Origin: Rosenbergiella australiborealis
Lineage (GTDB): Bacteria; Pseudomonadota; Gammaproteobacteria; Enterobacterales; Enterobacteriaceae
Reading direction: 5' to 3'
Length of the DNA stretch: 47,789 bases
NCBI RefSeq assembly: GCF_018494035.1
Contig: NZ_JABBFO010000017.1
Location: forward strand, 1-47,789
Shown: one piece after another, positions 9,226-17,747 of the stretch
How positions within the stretch are numbered: position 1 is the first letter of the stretch
Layout of the letters: the number at the start of each line of letters is the position of its first letter
The notes under the pieces: generated by a model
Told to the model about the DNA's origin: nothing
Database searches by the model: none
What the model saw: the letters and a program-made list of their open reading frames with translations, nothing else
Made by a program: the position numbers and the translations under genes

Positions 9226-10392
9226 TTACCCTGCATTAGCGGTAATGATTTGCTGAATAATGTGATCCGCTTGCTGTAACTGTAAAGTTAAGGCGTCACT
9301 TTCGTAGGCAGGATGTTCGCGCATCACGTTAGCTAAAACGTGACCGGACGTATCACTAATATTGATTGTTACTTGCGTCGAAAGTCCAATACGTAAGGGA
9401 TATTTTTTTAGATCGTGCGGATCAATCGAAATCCTTACAGGTAAACGTTGAACTACTTTAATCCAGTTACCGCTGGCATTTTGTGCCGGAAGCAAAGAAA
9501 AGGCACTCCCCGTTCCCATATCCAGACCGACCACATGACCATGATAGGTAATATTATCCCCATAAATATCAGTCGTTATTACTGCGGGCTGACCAATTCT
9601 GACCGCTGAGAGTTGTGTTTCTTTAAAATTAGCATCAATCCACAAGTCTTGACTTGGTACGACCGCCATCAGTGCACTACTTGGCGTAATTTGTGAACCG
9701 ACTTGGACACTTCGCCGAGAAATATAACCATCAAGTGGACTGCGGATGTCGGTACGTTGTAATGCTAGCCAGGCATCCCGTACTGCTGCTGCACTTTGCT
9801 GGATGAGAGGTTGTTGATCCAAGGGAGTATCCAATATCATTGCTTGGTTGGCATTAAATTGTTGGATAGCAACTTCAAGTGAAGCCCTCGCACTGTCTGC
9901 CGCATCTTTGGCGTGCTGCAACTCTTCTCTACCAATCAATTGACGCTGAGCCAGGGGTTCACGACGCTGAAGGTCGGCTTCAGCTTGTGCAAATGCCGTA
10001 CGTTTCAAGGCAATATTGGCTTGGTATTGGTGGCTATTGATCATTAATTGTCGGACTTGGCGCACACTGCTTGCAAGTGCTGTTTCTGCCTTGTTCAAGG
10101 CTTGAATGGCATCTGTTTTGTCTAGCGAAACAAGAATATCACCTTTATGTACCAGATCTGTATTGTCGAACCAAACCTTTGTTACGCTTCCTGATACTTG
10201 TGGCGAAATTTGGATTTGATTACCGGCAACATAGGCATCATCGGTTTCTTGCTGGTGGCTTAAAACGAAAAACCAATAGAGTCCATAAGCTATTGCAACA
10301 ACAACGCTCGCAATCAGCAATAGCATCAGCAAAGGTTTACGTTTTTTTGACGGTGAAGAGGGTTGGGTTGACGATGTCTCAGTAGCATTCAT
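9226..10392 (-). CDS. emrA: Multidrug efflux periplasmic adaptor EmrA (HlyD family)
   Basis: Membrane-fusion protein that links EmrB to TolC. It has a short cytoplasmic N-terminus, one membrane anchor (~25-45), a beta-barrel/lipoyl region beginning ETDDAYVAGNQIQISPQVSG, and an alpha-helical coiled coil (~95-200). It closes with the HlyD C-terminal block WIDANFKETQLSAVRIGQP. I start it at ATG 10392, giving 388 aa and the start MNATETSSTQ, which matches the length and form of E. coli EmrA (390 aa). The frame stays open for 13 more codons upstream, but those residues are not EmrA-like. It follows emrR after about 108 bp. Confidence 0.95.
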   Translation of the reverse strand: MNATETSSTQPSSPSKKRKPLLMLLLIASVVVAIAYGLYWFFVLSHQQETDDAYVAGNQIQISPQVSGSVTKVWFDNTDLVHKGDILVSLDKTDAIQALNKAETALASSVRQVRQLMINSHQYQANIALKRTAFAQAEADLQRREPLAQRQLIGREELQHAKDAADSARASLEVAIQQFNANQAMILDTPLDQQPLIQQSAAAVRDAWLALQRTDIRSPLDGYISRRSVQVGSQITPSSALMAVVPSQDLWIDANFKETQLSAVRIGQPAVITTDIYGDNITYHGHVVGLDMGTGSAFSLLPAQNASGNWIKVVQRLPVRISIDPHDLKKYPLRIGLSTQVTINISDTSGHVLANVMREHPAYESDALTLQLQQADHIIQQIITANAG

Positions 10393-10500
10393 AACGATAA
10401 ACCTGCAATAAATAGCGGATAAAAAAAACACTTCAACCTGAGCTGAAGTGTATCAATCAATAGTTTTATTTATTTAATTAGAGTATCTGCACGAGAGATT

Positions 10501-11025
10501 CTATTGGTCATCTGGCGTTGAAGAATGGGGAAAAGTATCTAGATGATTCAGTAGTTTACGATAAATAGACTCTAATTGTTGTTGTTCTTCCTGTGAAAGA
10601 ACACCCCATATTTCTTGAAAATTCTCGTATTGAGGAGGCAATATTTCACAAAGAAATTCGTATCCAGCATCGGTGAGATGTAAATGAAGGCAACGACGAT
10701 CATTCTCACTCTCTCGGCGTTCTACCCAGCCCCGTTTTTGAAGTTCATCGGCGACTCGTGTCGCATTTGTCCGAGAAGAGCCCAGCGCAGAACTCAGTTC
10801 GGAAGGCTGAATACTTTGATTCTCGCATGCATCTAAGGTGAGCAGTGCACTGAAAATAGTGTCATTCAACCCGCGCTCTTTGAGCATTTTATTCCGGTTT
10901 TCAAGGAGTTTAGTCTGGATATGCATATGTAAACGGGTCAATAGCACTACGCTTACCGGATAATTGTCATGGCGCAGCGACAAATTGGCTAACATTTTTT
11001 CAATGGGTTCAAAAGAACTATCCAA
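10501..11025 (-). CDS. emrR: MarR-family transcriptional repressor EmrR/MprA
   Basis: Represses emrRAB and releases DNA when it binds uncouplers or salicylate-like ligands (known for E. coli MprA). The winged helix is clear: [38 protein letters not shown] propose the TTG at 11025 as start, because [11 protein letters not shown] then aligns with E. coli MDSSF and a GAGGTG Shine-Dalgarno sequence sits four bases upstream. The ATG 12 bases earlier (11037) is the alternative, and a longer frame from 11097 looks spurious. The protein is 174 aa. A dyad about 120 bp upstream could be its own operator. Confidence 0.94.
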   Translation of the reverse strand: MDSSFEPIEKMLANLSLRHDNYPVSVVLLTRLHMHIQTKLLENRNKMLKERGLNDTIFSALLTLDACENQSIQPSELSSALGSSRTNATRVADELQKRGWVERRESENDRRCLHLHLTDAGYEFLCEILPPQYENFQEIWGVLSQEEQQQLESIYRKLLNHLDTFPHSSTPDDQ

Positions 11026-11147
11026 GTTACACCTCATATTCACATCTATACGGACACACCACTGCTGCGAAGTGCAGAAGGATGGCTGATTGCTCAACCG
11101 GTAACGTTGTCATAGATCGAAACTAATTACCAGTGATAAAATAACTT

Positions 11148-11174
11148 AGATAACTACTATTATGCTAATTATCT
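11148..11174. promoter_or_regulatory. Inverted repeat upstream of emrR, possible EmrR operator
   Basis: The arms AGATAA and TTATCT are separated by 15 bp, and the match extends imperfectly outward (TTAGATAACTA against CTAATTATCTGA). It lies in the AT-rich region from which emrR must be transcribed. EmrR of E. coli binds its own promoter, but I do not recall its motif well enough to match this, and I could not fix the -35 and -10 elements. Confidence 0.35.
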
Positions 11175-11237
11175 GATCAGGTTATAGAGTGGGATATTAT
11201 GAAGGCTGTGAGCGCGAACGTTTACGCCAAAAATGGT

Positions 11238-11264
11238 AAAAAAAAAGGGCCATAATTGGCCCTT
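11238..11264 (-). terminator. Terminator of proVWX
   Basis: On the minus strand a perfect 8-bp stem (AAGGGCCA, loop ATTA, TGGCCCTT) is followed by an uninterrupted run of nine T, just past the proX stop codon. It separates proVWX from emrRAB. Confidence 0.93.
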
Positions 11265-11280
11265 AGAGAGATGGGTTGAT

Positions 11281-12258
11281 TTAGCGTAAAGCGTCAGCAA
11301 TCCATTGGTTAAATAATGCTTGGTGGTTTTTGATCCATCCATCAACATGGCGATTAATATCATCTTCAGAACTTTGCCCAGCGCGCATCGCCGCATTTTC
11401 AGCATTAATGTCCGCTAAAGGAAGTTTCATTTCAGCGAAGAGTTTGGCCGCAGCCGGGTTCTTTTCCGCCCACTGTTTGTTCGCAATAATATTAATACTG
11501 TTCACAGGAAAACCGTAATTTTTACCATTCGGCAATGCGGTATCTGTTTTTTGTGGGTCGGCGGAGAAGGGAACCTCTAACCACACGACATCTTTTCCGG
11601 GTTTGAGTACATCACTGACCCAGAAAGGTGTCCATGTGTAATAGAGAACCGGTTTACCTTGCTGAAAGCGAGTGATTGTATCAGCCATCATTGCTGCATA
11701 GTTACCTTGGTTATTGGCAACGGTTTGGTCGAGATGATAGGCCTTCATTTGGTAAGAAATGACCGTGTCACAGCCCCAGCCAGGAGTACATCCGGTAAGG
11801 TCGGCACGACCATCACCATTACTGTCGAACAGTTTAGCAATCTTAGGATCCTTTAACTGTTCAATATTAGTGATGTGGTACTGGTCTGCAGTTTTCTTAT
11901 CGATCAAATAACCTTGTGCAGCACCGGTGACATAATGGCCTTCACGATAAAAAGCCTTATCTCCCCCCGCGGCATCGAACATATTTTCTTGCAAAGGTTG
12001 CCAGTTTACGGCCATAAATGTGGCATCGCCTTTTGCAATTGAAGTGTAGCCAACGTTGTAATCCACTTCTTCTGGTGCGGCAACGGTATACCCCAATTTC
12101 TCTAGTGCCCGACTAACGATTAGCGTCTGAAAGGTTTCTTCAGTCAGTGTACTTTGAATAGGTTTGACGACCTTTCCTTGACCGGGGAGATCAGTTGCTT
12201 GTGCGCCGATGCTGGCAAACAGAGTTATGGCGGCGGAAGTGAGTATAAATTTACGCAT
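11281..12258 (-). CDS. proX: Glycine betaine/proline betaine-binding protein ProX
   Basis: Periplasmic receptor of the ProU osmoprotectant transporter. The signal peptide is [21 protein letters not shown] (cleavage about residue 21). The mature protein shows OpuAC/ProX-family sequence, including [11 protein letters not shown] and [19 protein letters not shown]; the Trp residues of this region form the aromatic betaine cage in ProX. It is 325 aa, against 330 in E. coli. It is the last gene of proVWX, nine bases after proW, and is followed by an intrinsic terminator. Confidence 0.96.
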   Translation of the reverse strand: MRKFILTSAAITLFASIGAQATDLPGQGKVVKPIQSTLTEETFQTLIVSRALEKLGYTVAAPEEVDYNVGYTSIAKGDATFMAVNWQPLQENMFDAAGGDKAFYREGHYVTGAAQGYLIDKKTADQYHITNIEQLKDPKIAKLFDSNGDGRADLTGCTPGWGCDTVISYQMKAYHLDQTVANNQGNYAAMMADTITRFQQGKPVLYYTWTPFWVSDVLKPGKDVVWLEVPFSADPQKTDTALPNGKNYGFPVNSINIIANKQWAEKNPAAAKLFAEMKLPLADINAENAAMRAGQSSEDDINRHVDGWIKNHQALFNQWIADALR

Positions 12259-12267
12259 AGTCAGTTC

Positions 12268-13350
12268 TCAGTGGTGAGTGGATTTACGAAATGGAGCGGT
12301 GAGCAGGCCTATAGGCCCCGTTTGATACCAGCGATTACTACGCTTATCACGTTTATCGATACCAAAGGATTGGGTGAGACGATCTAAAATAATTGCCAGG
12401 ATAACAATACCAACACCGCCGATAGAAGCTTGCCCCATATCGAGACGACCAATACCGCGTAATACCATCTGTCCTAGCCCCCCCACAGCAATCATCGAGG
12501 CAATCACGACCATAGACAGCGCCAGCATAAGCGTTTGGTTAATTCCAGCCATAATAGAGGGCATCGCAATTGGTAGTTGCACTTTGAAAAGCATTTGCCG
12601 GGGACTGGCACCAAACGATTGACTCGCTTCGATCAGATCTTCGGGGACGTGTTTTATTCCTAATATTGTCAAACGAATGATAGGAGGGACAGCAAAAATA
12701 ATGGTGACGACAACACCAGGCACATTCCCAATCCCGAATAGCATGACAATTGGTACTAAATAAACAAAGGCTGGGGTAGTTTGCATGGCATCGAGTAATG
12801 GCCGTACGATTTTTGCTGCCCGATCACTACGCGCTAAAACAATACCAAGAGGTAATCCAATGAATAGGCAGAAGAACAAAGAAGTGAGCACTAATGCAAG
12901 TGTAATCATCGCATCGTTCCAGACGCCAATGCATCCGATAAAGATAAGCGCCAACAGCGTACCAATTCCCATCCGTGCCGAAGTCAGCTGCCAAGCAATG
13001 AGAGCAAAAAGGATAATTGCTGCCGGAGCAGGGATATGAGTGAGTAGTTGTTGGAAGTGGCTAAGAATGTAATCAATTGGCACACGTATGCCTTGGAATA
13101 TCGGGCGACAATGGTTAACCAATCCGTTGATGGCTACCGTTACCCAATGGTCCAAGGGAATAAGCGTGTTGTGAAAAGGATCGCTGAAAGAGAAAGCATG
13201 ATGCTCAACCGGCACGCTATTTAGCCAATCGTCATGTGCTGGTGTGGTGGTCGAGGGACTCGTCGAACTCCCGCTTGTACCTCCCCAAGGATCGGCGCTG
13301 GCGGTGGCGTCTGAACTCGTGCTCCAAGGATCGTTGCTTGTTGTGCTCAT
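12268..13350 (-). CDS. proW: Glycine betaine ABC transporter permease ProW
   Basis: Membrane subunit of ProU. The first ~100 residues are hydrophilic, rich in Ser/Thr/Asp/Trp (repeated DPWS/DPWG units), as in E. coli ProW, which has an unusually long periplasmic N-tail. A binding-protein-dependent permease domain follows, with the EAA loop around [20 protein letters not shown] (~245-264). It is 360 aa (E. coli 354). Its start overlaps the end of proV by four bases, indicating translational coupling. Confidence 0.96.
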   Translation of the reverse strand: MSTTSNDPWSTSSDATASADPWGGTSGSSTSPSTTTPAHDDWLNSVPVEHHAFSFSDPFHNTLIPLDHWVTVAINGLVNHCRPIFQGIRVPIDYILSHFQQLLTHIPAPAAIILFALIAWQLTSARMGIGTLLALIFIGCIGVWNDAMITLALVLTSLFFCLFIGLPLGIVLARSDRAAKIVRPLLDAMQTTPAFVYLVPIVMLFGIGNVPGVVVTIIFAVPPIIRLTILGIKHVPEDLIEASQSFGASPRQMLFKVQLPIAMPSIMAGINQTLMLALSMVVIASMIAVGGLGQMVLRGIGRLDMGQASIGGVGIVILAIILDRLTQSFGIDKRDKRSNRWYQTGPIGLLTAPFRKSTHH

Positions 13351-14543
13351 GAGTTACCGGCCTCCCGATTGAGTGCTTTTAATAGTGTGCTTTTTGAAAT
13401 AATACCTAAAAACTTTTGCCCCTCGTCCACGACGGGTAGCGCGCAGGGTGCATCAGCGACCGGAGTAAAAAGATCACTTAATGACGTTTGTGCCTGCAAA
13501 GGAGCAAGATGAGATAAATATGCGTGTTCAAGGGGTAAATTATCGTTGACTGCACGTTGTAAACTCTCTGCGGTGACAATCCCGTCAAAGTGTTGTTTAT
13601 TCAGTACGTAGCCATAATCGCGATCATGATCAGTCAATAATTTCAGTGCAGATTTAGGGCCTAATCCTGCGACGCGGTGGATAATTGATCCCGTAGCGGG
13701 TCTGGCAATATCTTTTGCACTAAAGACCTGACTAATATCGACACCTCGGAAAAAGGTCTCCACATAAGCATTAGCCGGTTGATTGAGGATTTCATCAGGT
13801 GTGCCGACTTGTACGACTTTGCCATTTTGCATAATCGCGATACGGTCACCGATACGCATTGCTTCATCAAGATCATGTGAGATAAAGACAATGGTACGCT
13901 GTTGTTGAGATTGTAACTTGACCAATTCATCCTGCATTTCGGTACGGATTAACGGGTCAAGAGCCGAGAAGGCTTCGTCCATCAGCAGAATATCAGGATC
14001 ATTTGCTAAAGCTCTCGCAAGGCCTACTCGTTGCCGCATCCCTCCAGAGAGTTGATCAGGAAAGGCTTGGGCATATTTTTCTAGACCCACTTGGCGAAGG
14101 GCTTCTAATGCTTTACTCAGTCGCTGTGTTTTGTCCACACCCGCTAATGTCATACCAAAAGCGGTGTTATCAATAACTGACATATGTGGCATCAGAGCAA
14201 AGGATTGGAAGACCATACTGATTTTAGTTCGTCGAATTTCGCGTAATTTTTTTTCTGAAACTTGCGCGATATCCTCACCGTCGATCAAAACTTGCCCACG
14301 GCTTGGAGTGATTAAGCGGTTTAACAGTCTGACTAAGGTGGATTTGCCCGATCCGGAAAGTCCCATGATCACGAAAATCTCACCTTCGTGAATGGTCAGG
14401 TCAACATTATTGACCCCAACGGATAACCCCGTTTTATCGAGAATGGTTTCTTTATCATCCCCTTGTTCGAGCAGCTTGTAAGCTCGTTCAGGGTTATTAC
14501 CAAAAATTTTATGCAAATTTTTGACTTGAAGTTTTATTGTCAT
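13347..14543 (-). CDS. proV: Glycine betaine ABC transporter ATPase ProV
   Basis: Energising subunit of ProU. It has Walker [10 protein letters not shown] (~62-70), signature [15 protein letters not shown] (~165), Walker [15 protein letters not shown], and two C-terminal CBS domains (~275-395) that in this family sense ionic strength. At 398 aa it matches E. coli ProV (400). It is first in the operon. The 270 bases upstream are strongly AT-rich, as expected for an H-NS-silenced osmotic promoter, although I could not assign the promoter itself. In E. coli nrdHIEF lies between this gene and ygaM; here those genes are missing. Confidence 0.97.
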   Translation of the reverse strand: MTIKLQVKNLHKIFGNNPERAYKLLEQGDDKETILDKTGLSVGVNNVDLTIHEGEIFVIMGLSGSGKSTLVRLLNRLITPSRGQVLIDGEDIAQVSEKKLREIRRTKISMVFQSFALMPHMSVIDNTAFGMTLAGVDKTQRLSKALEALRQVGLEKYAQAFPDQLSGGMRQRVGLARALANDPDILLMDEAFSALDPLIRTEMQDELVKLQSQQQRTIVFISHDLDEAMRIGDRIAIMQNGKVVQVGTPDEILNQPANAYVETFFRGVDISQVFSAKDIARPATGSIIHRVAGLGPKSALKLLTDHDRDYGYVLNKQHFDGIVTAESLQRAVNDNLPLEHAYLSHLAPLQAQTSLSDLFTPVADAPCALPVVDEGQKFLGIISKSTLLKALNREAGNS

Positions 14544-14812
14544 GTTTACAGTAAATTCCCAATATTATCTATGTAATCATCGATTTAGTTTCATTCCGAT
14601 ATTTTTTGATATTTAAAGCTACCATACTCAAACTGATTAACAACCTTTTTATGCAATTAATTTTGCATATCTATGCATTGAAATAGGAATTTTCTTAACG
14701 AGGACAAGCGGTTAGGTAAATTGTTTCAATAGATTAATAATATTTATATATTTAATGCTAATTATTACTATAGAAACTACTTTGATGTGGAATTGGACGG
14801 AGAAATCGAGAT
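14544..14812. other. AT-rich intergenic region upstream of proV
   Basis: No gene is visible. The stretch is dominated by A and T, with phased A/T tracts that could bend DNA. It contains the dyad ATGCAA-TTAATT-TTGCAT at 14651-14668. It is where proV regulation must reside; proU of enteric bacteria is repressed by H-NS through AT-rich elements, so an H-NS role here is inferred from composition only. Confidence 0.5.
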
Positions 14813-14838
14813 AAAAAAACCAGCGTATAAACGCTGGT
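14813..14838 (-). terminator. Terminator of ygaM
   Basis: On the minus strand a perfect 8-bp stem (ACCAGCGT, loop TTAT, ACGCTGGT) is followed by seven T, about 30 bases after the ygaM stop codon. Confidence 0.92.
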
Positions 14839-14868
14839 GAAGGAAGTCAGTGACGGATTTAGCCAGAC

Positions 14869-15183
14869 TTAGCGACGTGACAGGAGCAGTCCAAAAACAA
14901 AACCTACTGCAGCGGTGATCCCGAGGGCAGAAGCAGGGTTATCTTGTACCCATTGGGTCGCTTGGCAACCTGAGTCACATAAATTTTCTTTGAGAGATTT
15001 TTTACCTTCTTCAAAACTTGCTCGCGTTTTCTTTAATAGGCGCTCGGCGTTACTACGCGCCTCGTCAATTCCCTCTTGAGCCTCATCACCATACGAGTTT
15101 AATAATGCTTCTAACGAGTCAGCCAGCTCTTGAACGTCGGCATTATCTTCTGGTAAATCATATTGTTGTAATTTCTTAGCCAT
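14869..15183 (-). CDS. ygaM: YgaM, ElaB/YqjD-type (DUF883) tail-anchored protein
   Basis: Small protein of the YgaM/ElaB/YqjD family, which in E. coli are stationary-phase inner-membrane proteins reported to bind ribosomes. It has a charged, helical N-terminal part (~5-75) with heptad-like Leu/Ala spacing and a single C-terminal membrane segment (~80-100) ending in LLLSRR, the family's typical end. Position between ygaC and proV is as in E. coli, which decides the paralogue. I use the ATG at 15183, where GGAGAG lies four bases upstream; another ATG is directly before it. One Cys pair (CDSGC) is unusual. Confidence 0.85.
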   Translation of the reverse strand: MAKKLQQYDLPEDNADVQELADSLEALLNSYGDEAQEGIDEARSNAERLLKKTRASFEEGKKSLKENLCDSGCQATQWVQDNPASALGITAAVGFVFGLLLSRR

Positions 15184-15331
15184 CATACTCTCCAAGATTT
15201 GAATTTGTGTTAATAATTATAGACAGCTTTTCAATTTTGTATAATCTTAGGGAAAATTCCGAATGATCTGAACTACATGCTAATGACGTTGGGGTAGAGT
15301 TCGCTGATAAAATATTAAGGAGTTTTTATTT

Positions 15332-15667
15332 ATGTATTTACGACCTGATGAAGTCGCGAAGGTACTCGAAAAAGCAGGATTTGAAGTCGACGTCGTGACC
15401 GCCAAGACCTACGGTTATCGCCGCGCCGACCACTATGTCTACGTTAACCGTGAGGCACGATTGGGAAGAACGGCATTGGTGATTCATCCTACGCTAAAAG
15501 AGCGGAGTCAACATTTCGCTGACCCAACTTCTGATTTAAAAATCAGCGACCATTATAAAAAATTCCCGGTCTACCTCGCAGGCGATAGCCAAGAGCACTA
15601 TGGAATTCCTCATGGCTTTAGTTCTCGCGTAGCATTAGAACGATACTTAAGTAGTTTATTTGGTTAA
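15332..15667 (+). CDS. ygaC: YgaC, DUF2002 family protein
   Basis: Small cytoplasmic protein of unknown function; the 111-aa sequence starts [19 protein letters not shown] and is close to what I recall of E. coli YgaC (114 aa). The ATG has AAGGAG about eight bases upstream. It is divergent from ygaM as in E. coli. In E. coli the gene is reported as Fur-regulated, but I see no clear Fur box here. The only visible features are two short amphipathic segments and a conserved basic motif ([13 protein letters not shown]). Confidence 0.88.
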   Translation: MYLRPDEVAKVLEKAGFEVDVVTAKTYGYRRADHYVYVNREARLGRTALVIHPTLKERSQHFADPTSDLKISDHYKKFPVYLAGDSQEHYGIPHGFSSRVALERYLSSLFG

Positions 15668-15697
15668 GTATTTTAAGTTTCTTGTCGAGCTTAATGG

Positions 15698-16252
15698 CTA
15701 CTGTGCAGTAGGCGGTAATAATGAATGATGGTCATTGCCGCCATGAAATTTCGCCAGATATTGTGGTTGAAAAATACACATCCGTAAGGTATCGCGGTAG
15801 GTACCATTGATAAAGAACTCTTGTTTTAAAATCCCTTCGGTTTCAAAGCCTAATTTTGAATAAATATGAATAGCTTTCTTATTCTCTTTATCCACAATTA
15901 GGTAGAGTTTATATAAATTTAATACAGAAAAACCATAATCCATAGCGGCTCGAGTCGCTTTGTTCGCTAATCCTTTTCCTTGATGTTCAGGAGCAATAAT
16001 TATCTGAAATTCGGCGCGTCGGTGAATATGATTGATTTCCACCAGCTCAACTAAGCCGACTTTTTCCCCTTCGTGTTCGACCACAAAACGGCGCTCGCTC
16101 TGGTCGTGAATATGTTTATCGTAGAGGTCAGAGAGCTCGACAAAGGCCTCATAAGGCTCTTCAAACCAATAACGCATTACGGTGGCATTATTGTCTAACT
16201 GATGGACGAAACGAAGATCTTCACGTTCAAGGGGGCGTAATTTAATAGTCAT
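15698..16252 (-). CDS. speG: Spermidine N1-acetyltransferase SpeG
   Basis: GNAT enzyme that acetylates spermidine (and spermine) with acetyl-CoA, limiting polyamine toxicity in the cytoplasm. The 184-aa protein is nearly the length of E. coli SpeG (186) and keeps its core sequence: [20 protein letters not shown] (~26-45), the acetyl-CoA loop [12 protein letters not shown], and [20 protein letters not shown]. In E. coli speG is far from ygaC; here it abuts it convergently and lies beside the purine cluster, so its location is a rearrangement product. Confidence 0.97.
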   Translation of the reverse strand: MTIKLRPLEREDLRFVHQLDNNATVMRYWFEEPYEAFVELSDLYDKHIHDQSERRFVVEHEGEKVGLVELVEINHIHRRAEFQIIIAPEHQGKGLANKATRAAMDYGFSVLNLYKLYLIVDKENKKAIHIYSKLGFETEGILKQEFFINGTYRDTLRMCIFQPQYLAKFHGGNDHHSLLPPTAQ

Positions 16253-16277
16253 AGTTAGGCCTTAGGTCGGCTGCTGG

Positions 16278-16294
16278 AAGTAATATTGTTACTT
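16278..16294. promoter_or_regulatory. Dyad upstream of the puuE promoter
   Basis: A perfect 6-bp inverted repeat (AAGTAA, TATTG, TTACTT) sits about 20 bp upstream of the puuE sigma-54 -24 element. It could bind a regulator; I cannot name one. Confidence 0.3.
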
Positions 16295-16314
16295 AAGCGA
16301 AATAATCAGGGAGT

Positions 16315-16330
16315 TGGCATACGCTTTGCA
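16315..16330 (+). promoter_or_regulatory. Sigma-54 (RpoN) promoter of puuE
   Basis: TGGCATACGCTTTGCA differs from the sigma-54 consensus TGGCACRNNNNTTGCW at one position. The invariant GG (16316-16317) and GC (16328-16329) have the required 12-bp phasing. The puuE ATG is 45 bp downstream. No NtrC-like site is evident nearby. Confidence 0.75.
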
Positions 16331-16374
16331 ACAATCGTTTCACGATAGTGTTTTTGATTCATGGAGTATTGTAG

Positions 16375-17325
16375 ATGAAGGGTAGTGAGATTATCAAAGG
16401 TCTTCTTAGTGAAGAATATTCTCGAGATCTGATTGGCTACGCGGGAAATCCACCGACAGTGGTCTGGCCAAATAACGCGCGAGTTGCCGTACAATTTGTT
16501 CTTAACTATGAGGAGGGCGGAGAGAATCACGTTGAACATGGTGATGCGGGGTCTGAACAATTTCTGTCAGATATTATTGGTGCGGCCAGTTATCCTGAGC
16601 GCCATATGTCGATGGATTCCCTTTATGAGTATGGTTCTCGCGCAGGGTTTTGGCGTATTCATCAAGAATTTCAACGACGTGGACTTCCTCTGACGATCTT
16701 TGGTGTAGCAATGGCCTTAGCTCGCCATCCAGAAATAGTCAACGCTATTCGTGACGCTGATTATGATGTTGTCAGTCATGGTTGGCGATGGATCCACTAT
16801 CAAGGGATGTCAACCGAGCAAGAAGCGGAACATATGGAAAAAGCGACTGCCGTCTTAACTGAATTACTGGGTAAAAAGCCAGTGGGCTGGTATACCGGTC
16901 GAGACAGTCCGAATACACGGCGTTTATTAGTTGAGCGTGGTGATTATCTTTATGATAGTGATTACTATGGCGATGATTTACCTTTCTGGATGCCAGTCAC
17001 GACGCAAGATGGAGAACAACATTCTCATCTGGTGATACCTTACACATTGGAATGTAACGATATGCGCTTTGCGACCCCGCAAGGTTTCAATACCGCTGAA
17101 CAGTTTTATACTTATCTACGTGATAGTTTCGATGTTCTTTATGAAGAGGGGGCGACCTCCCCAAAAATGCTATCAATCGGTATGCATTGTCGATTGTTAG
17201 GCCGCCCCGGAAAATTCCGTGCTTTGCAACGCTTTTTAGACCATATTCAGCAATATGAAGATGTTTGGATTTGTACGCGCCAACAAATCGCTGAGCATTG
17301 GGTCGCGCATCACCCAGCACCTTAA
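16375..17325 (+). CDS. puuE: Allantoinase PuuE (polysaccharide-deacetylase fold)
   Basis: Hydrolyses (S)-allantoin to allantoate. PuuE is the metal-independent allantoinase recruited from the NodB/polysaccharide deacetylase fold and is unrelated to classical HpxB/AllB allantoinases. The 316-aa protein shows the family features FVLNYEEGGENHVEHGD (~41-57), the deacetylase-like DYDVVSHGWRWIHYQGM (~128-144) and GWYTGRDSPNTRRLL. GGAG lies upstream of the ATG. It is transcribed alone towards hpxZ and has its own sigma-54 promoter. In this cluster it supplies the allantoate used by HpxK. Confidence 0.94.
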   Translation: MKGSEIIKGLLSEEYSRDLIGYAGNPPTVVWPNNARVAVQFVLNYEEGGENHVEHGDAGSEQFLSDIIGAASYPERHMSMDSLYEYGSRAGFWRIHQEFQRRGLPLTIFGVAMALARHPEIVNAIRDADYDVVSHGWRWIHYQGMSTEQEAEHMEKATAVLTELLGKKPVGWYTGRDSPNTRRLLVERGDYLYDSDYYGDDLPFWMPVTTQDGEQHSHLVIPYTLECNDMRFATPQGFNTAEQFYTYLRDSFDVLYEEGATSPKMLSIGMHCRLLGRPGKFRALQRFLDHIQQYEDVWICTRQQIAEHWVAHHPAP

Positions 17326-17330
17326 GTCGT

Positions 17331-17350
17331 AGGGGGGGACATCCCCCCCT
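17331..17350. terminator. G7/C7 hairpin between convergent puuE and hpxZ
   Basis: The 28 bp between the two stop codons hold a perfect 9-bp inverted repeat, AGGGGGGGA-CA-TCCCCCCCT, followed on the plus side by GTTTT. The nominal loop is only two bases, so the last A-T pair must open. It is probably a shared bidirectional terminator of very high GC stability. Confidence 0.65.
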
Positions 17351-17353
17351 GTT

Positions 17354-17737
17354 TTAACTCATCAAACTCACGTGGGCAGCAACGATACGCCATCCCTGCG
17401 GAAACTTAATCCATGTCTGTTGTTGGCGGCCCACCTTATCAGTAGTCTCGCGCGTAAACTCGGTACTACAGACGGCTATTGTTTCACCGTAGGTGGTAAT
17501 AACCGTATTTCGTAAACAGCGGTCTAAATTGACAGCGGGACGACTTGCCCGAAACGCTTGGATCTCTTCAATACCATAAAGGTTCTCTCCCGCGCCTAGG
17601 CGCACGGTATAGGGGCTATGAAAAAATAACTCATCAAGCACTTCGGTATCATTAGTCGTTAATGCGCGCTCATAGCGTGCAAATTGCAGTTCAACTTCGG
17701 CGACAACTGCTGGCTGGTTAATACTTTCTTCTTGCAT
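17354..17737 (-). CDS. hpxZ: HpxZ, AtzH-like (DUF3225, NTF2-fold) oxalurate catabolism protein
   Basis: The 127-aa protein belongs to the SnoaL/NTF2-like DUF3225 family, which accompanies AtzE-type amidases; AtzH is the relative in cyanuric acid degradation. It begins with a helical segment and shows ELFFHSPYTVRLGAGENLYG (~46-65), RTIITTYG-like beta strands and WIKFPQGWRIVAAHVS at the end, typical of this fold. Its exact reaction in purine catabolism is not established. It is the last gene of hpxWXYZ, 10 bp after hpxY. Confidence 0.88.
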   Translation of the reverse strand: MQEESINQPAVVAEVELQFARYERALTTNDTEVLDELFFHSPYTVRLGAGENLYGIEEIQAFRASRPAVNLDRCLRNTVITTYGETIAVCSTEFTRETTDKVGRQQQTWIKFPQGWRIVAAHVSLMS

Positions 17738-17747
17738 AACTCACGTC

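Noticed and set aside
17087-17320. Minus-strand frame opposite puuE
   Set aside because: It is a mirror of puuE codons without a ribosome site or family similarity.
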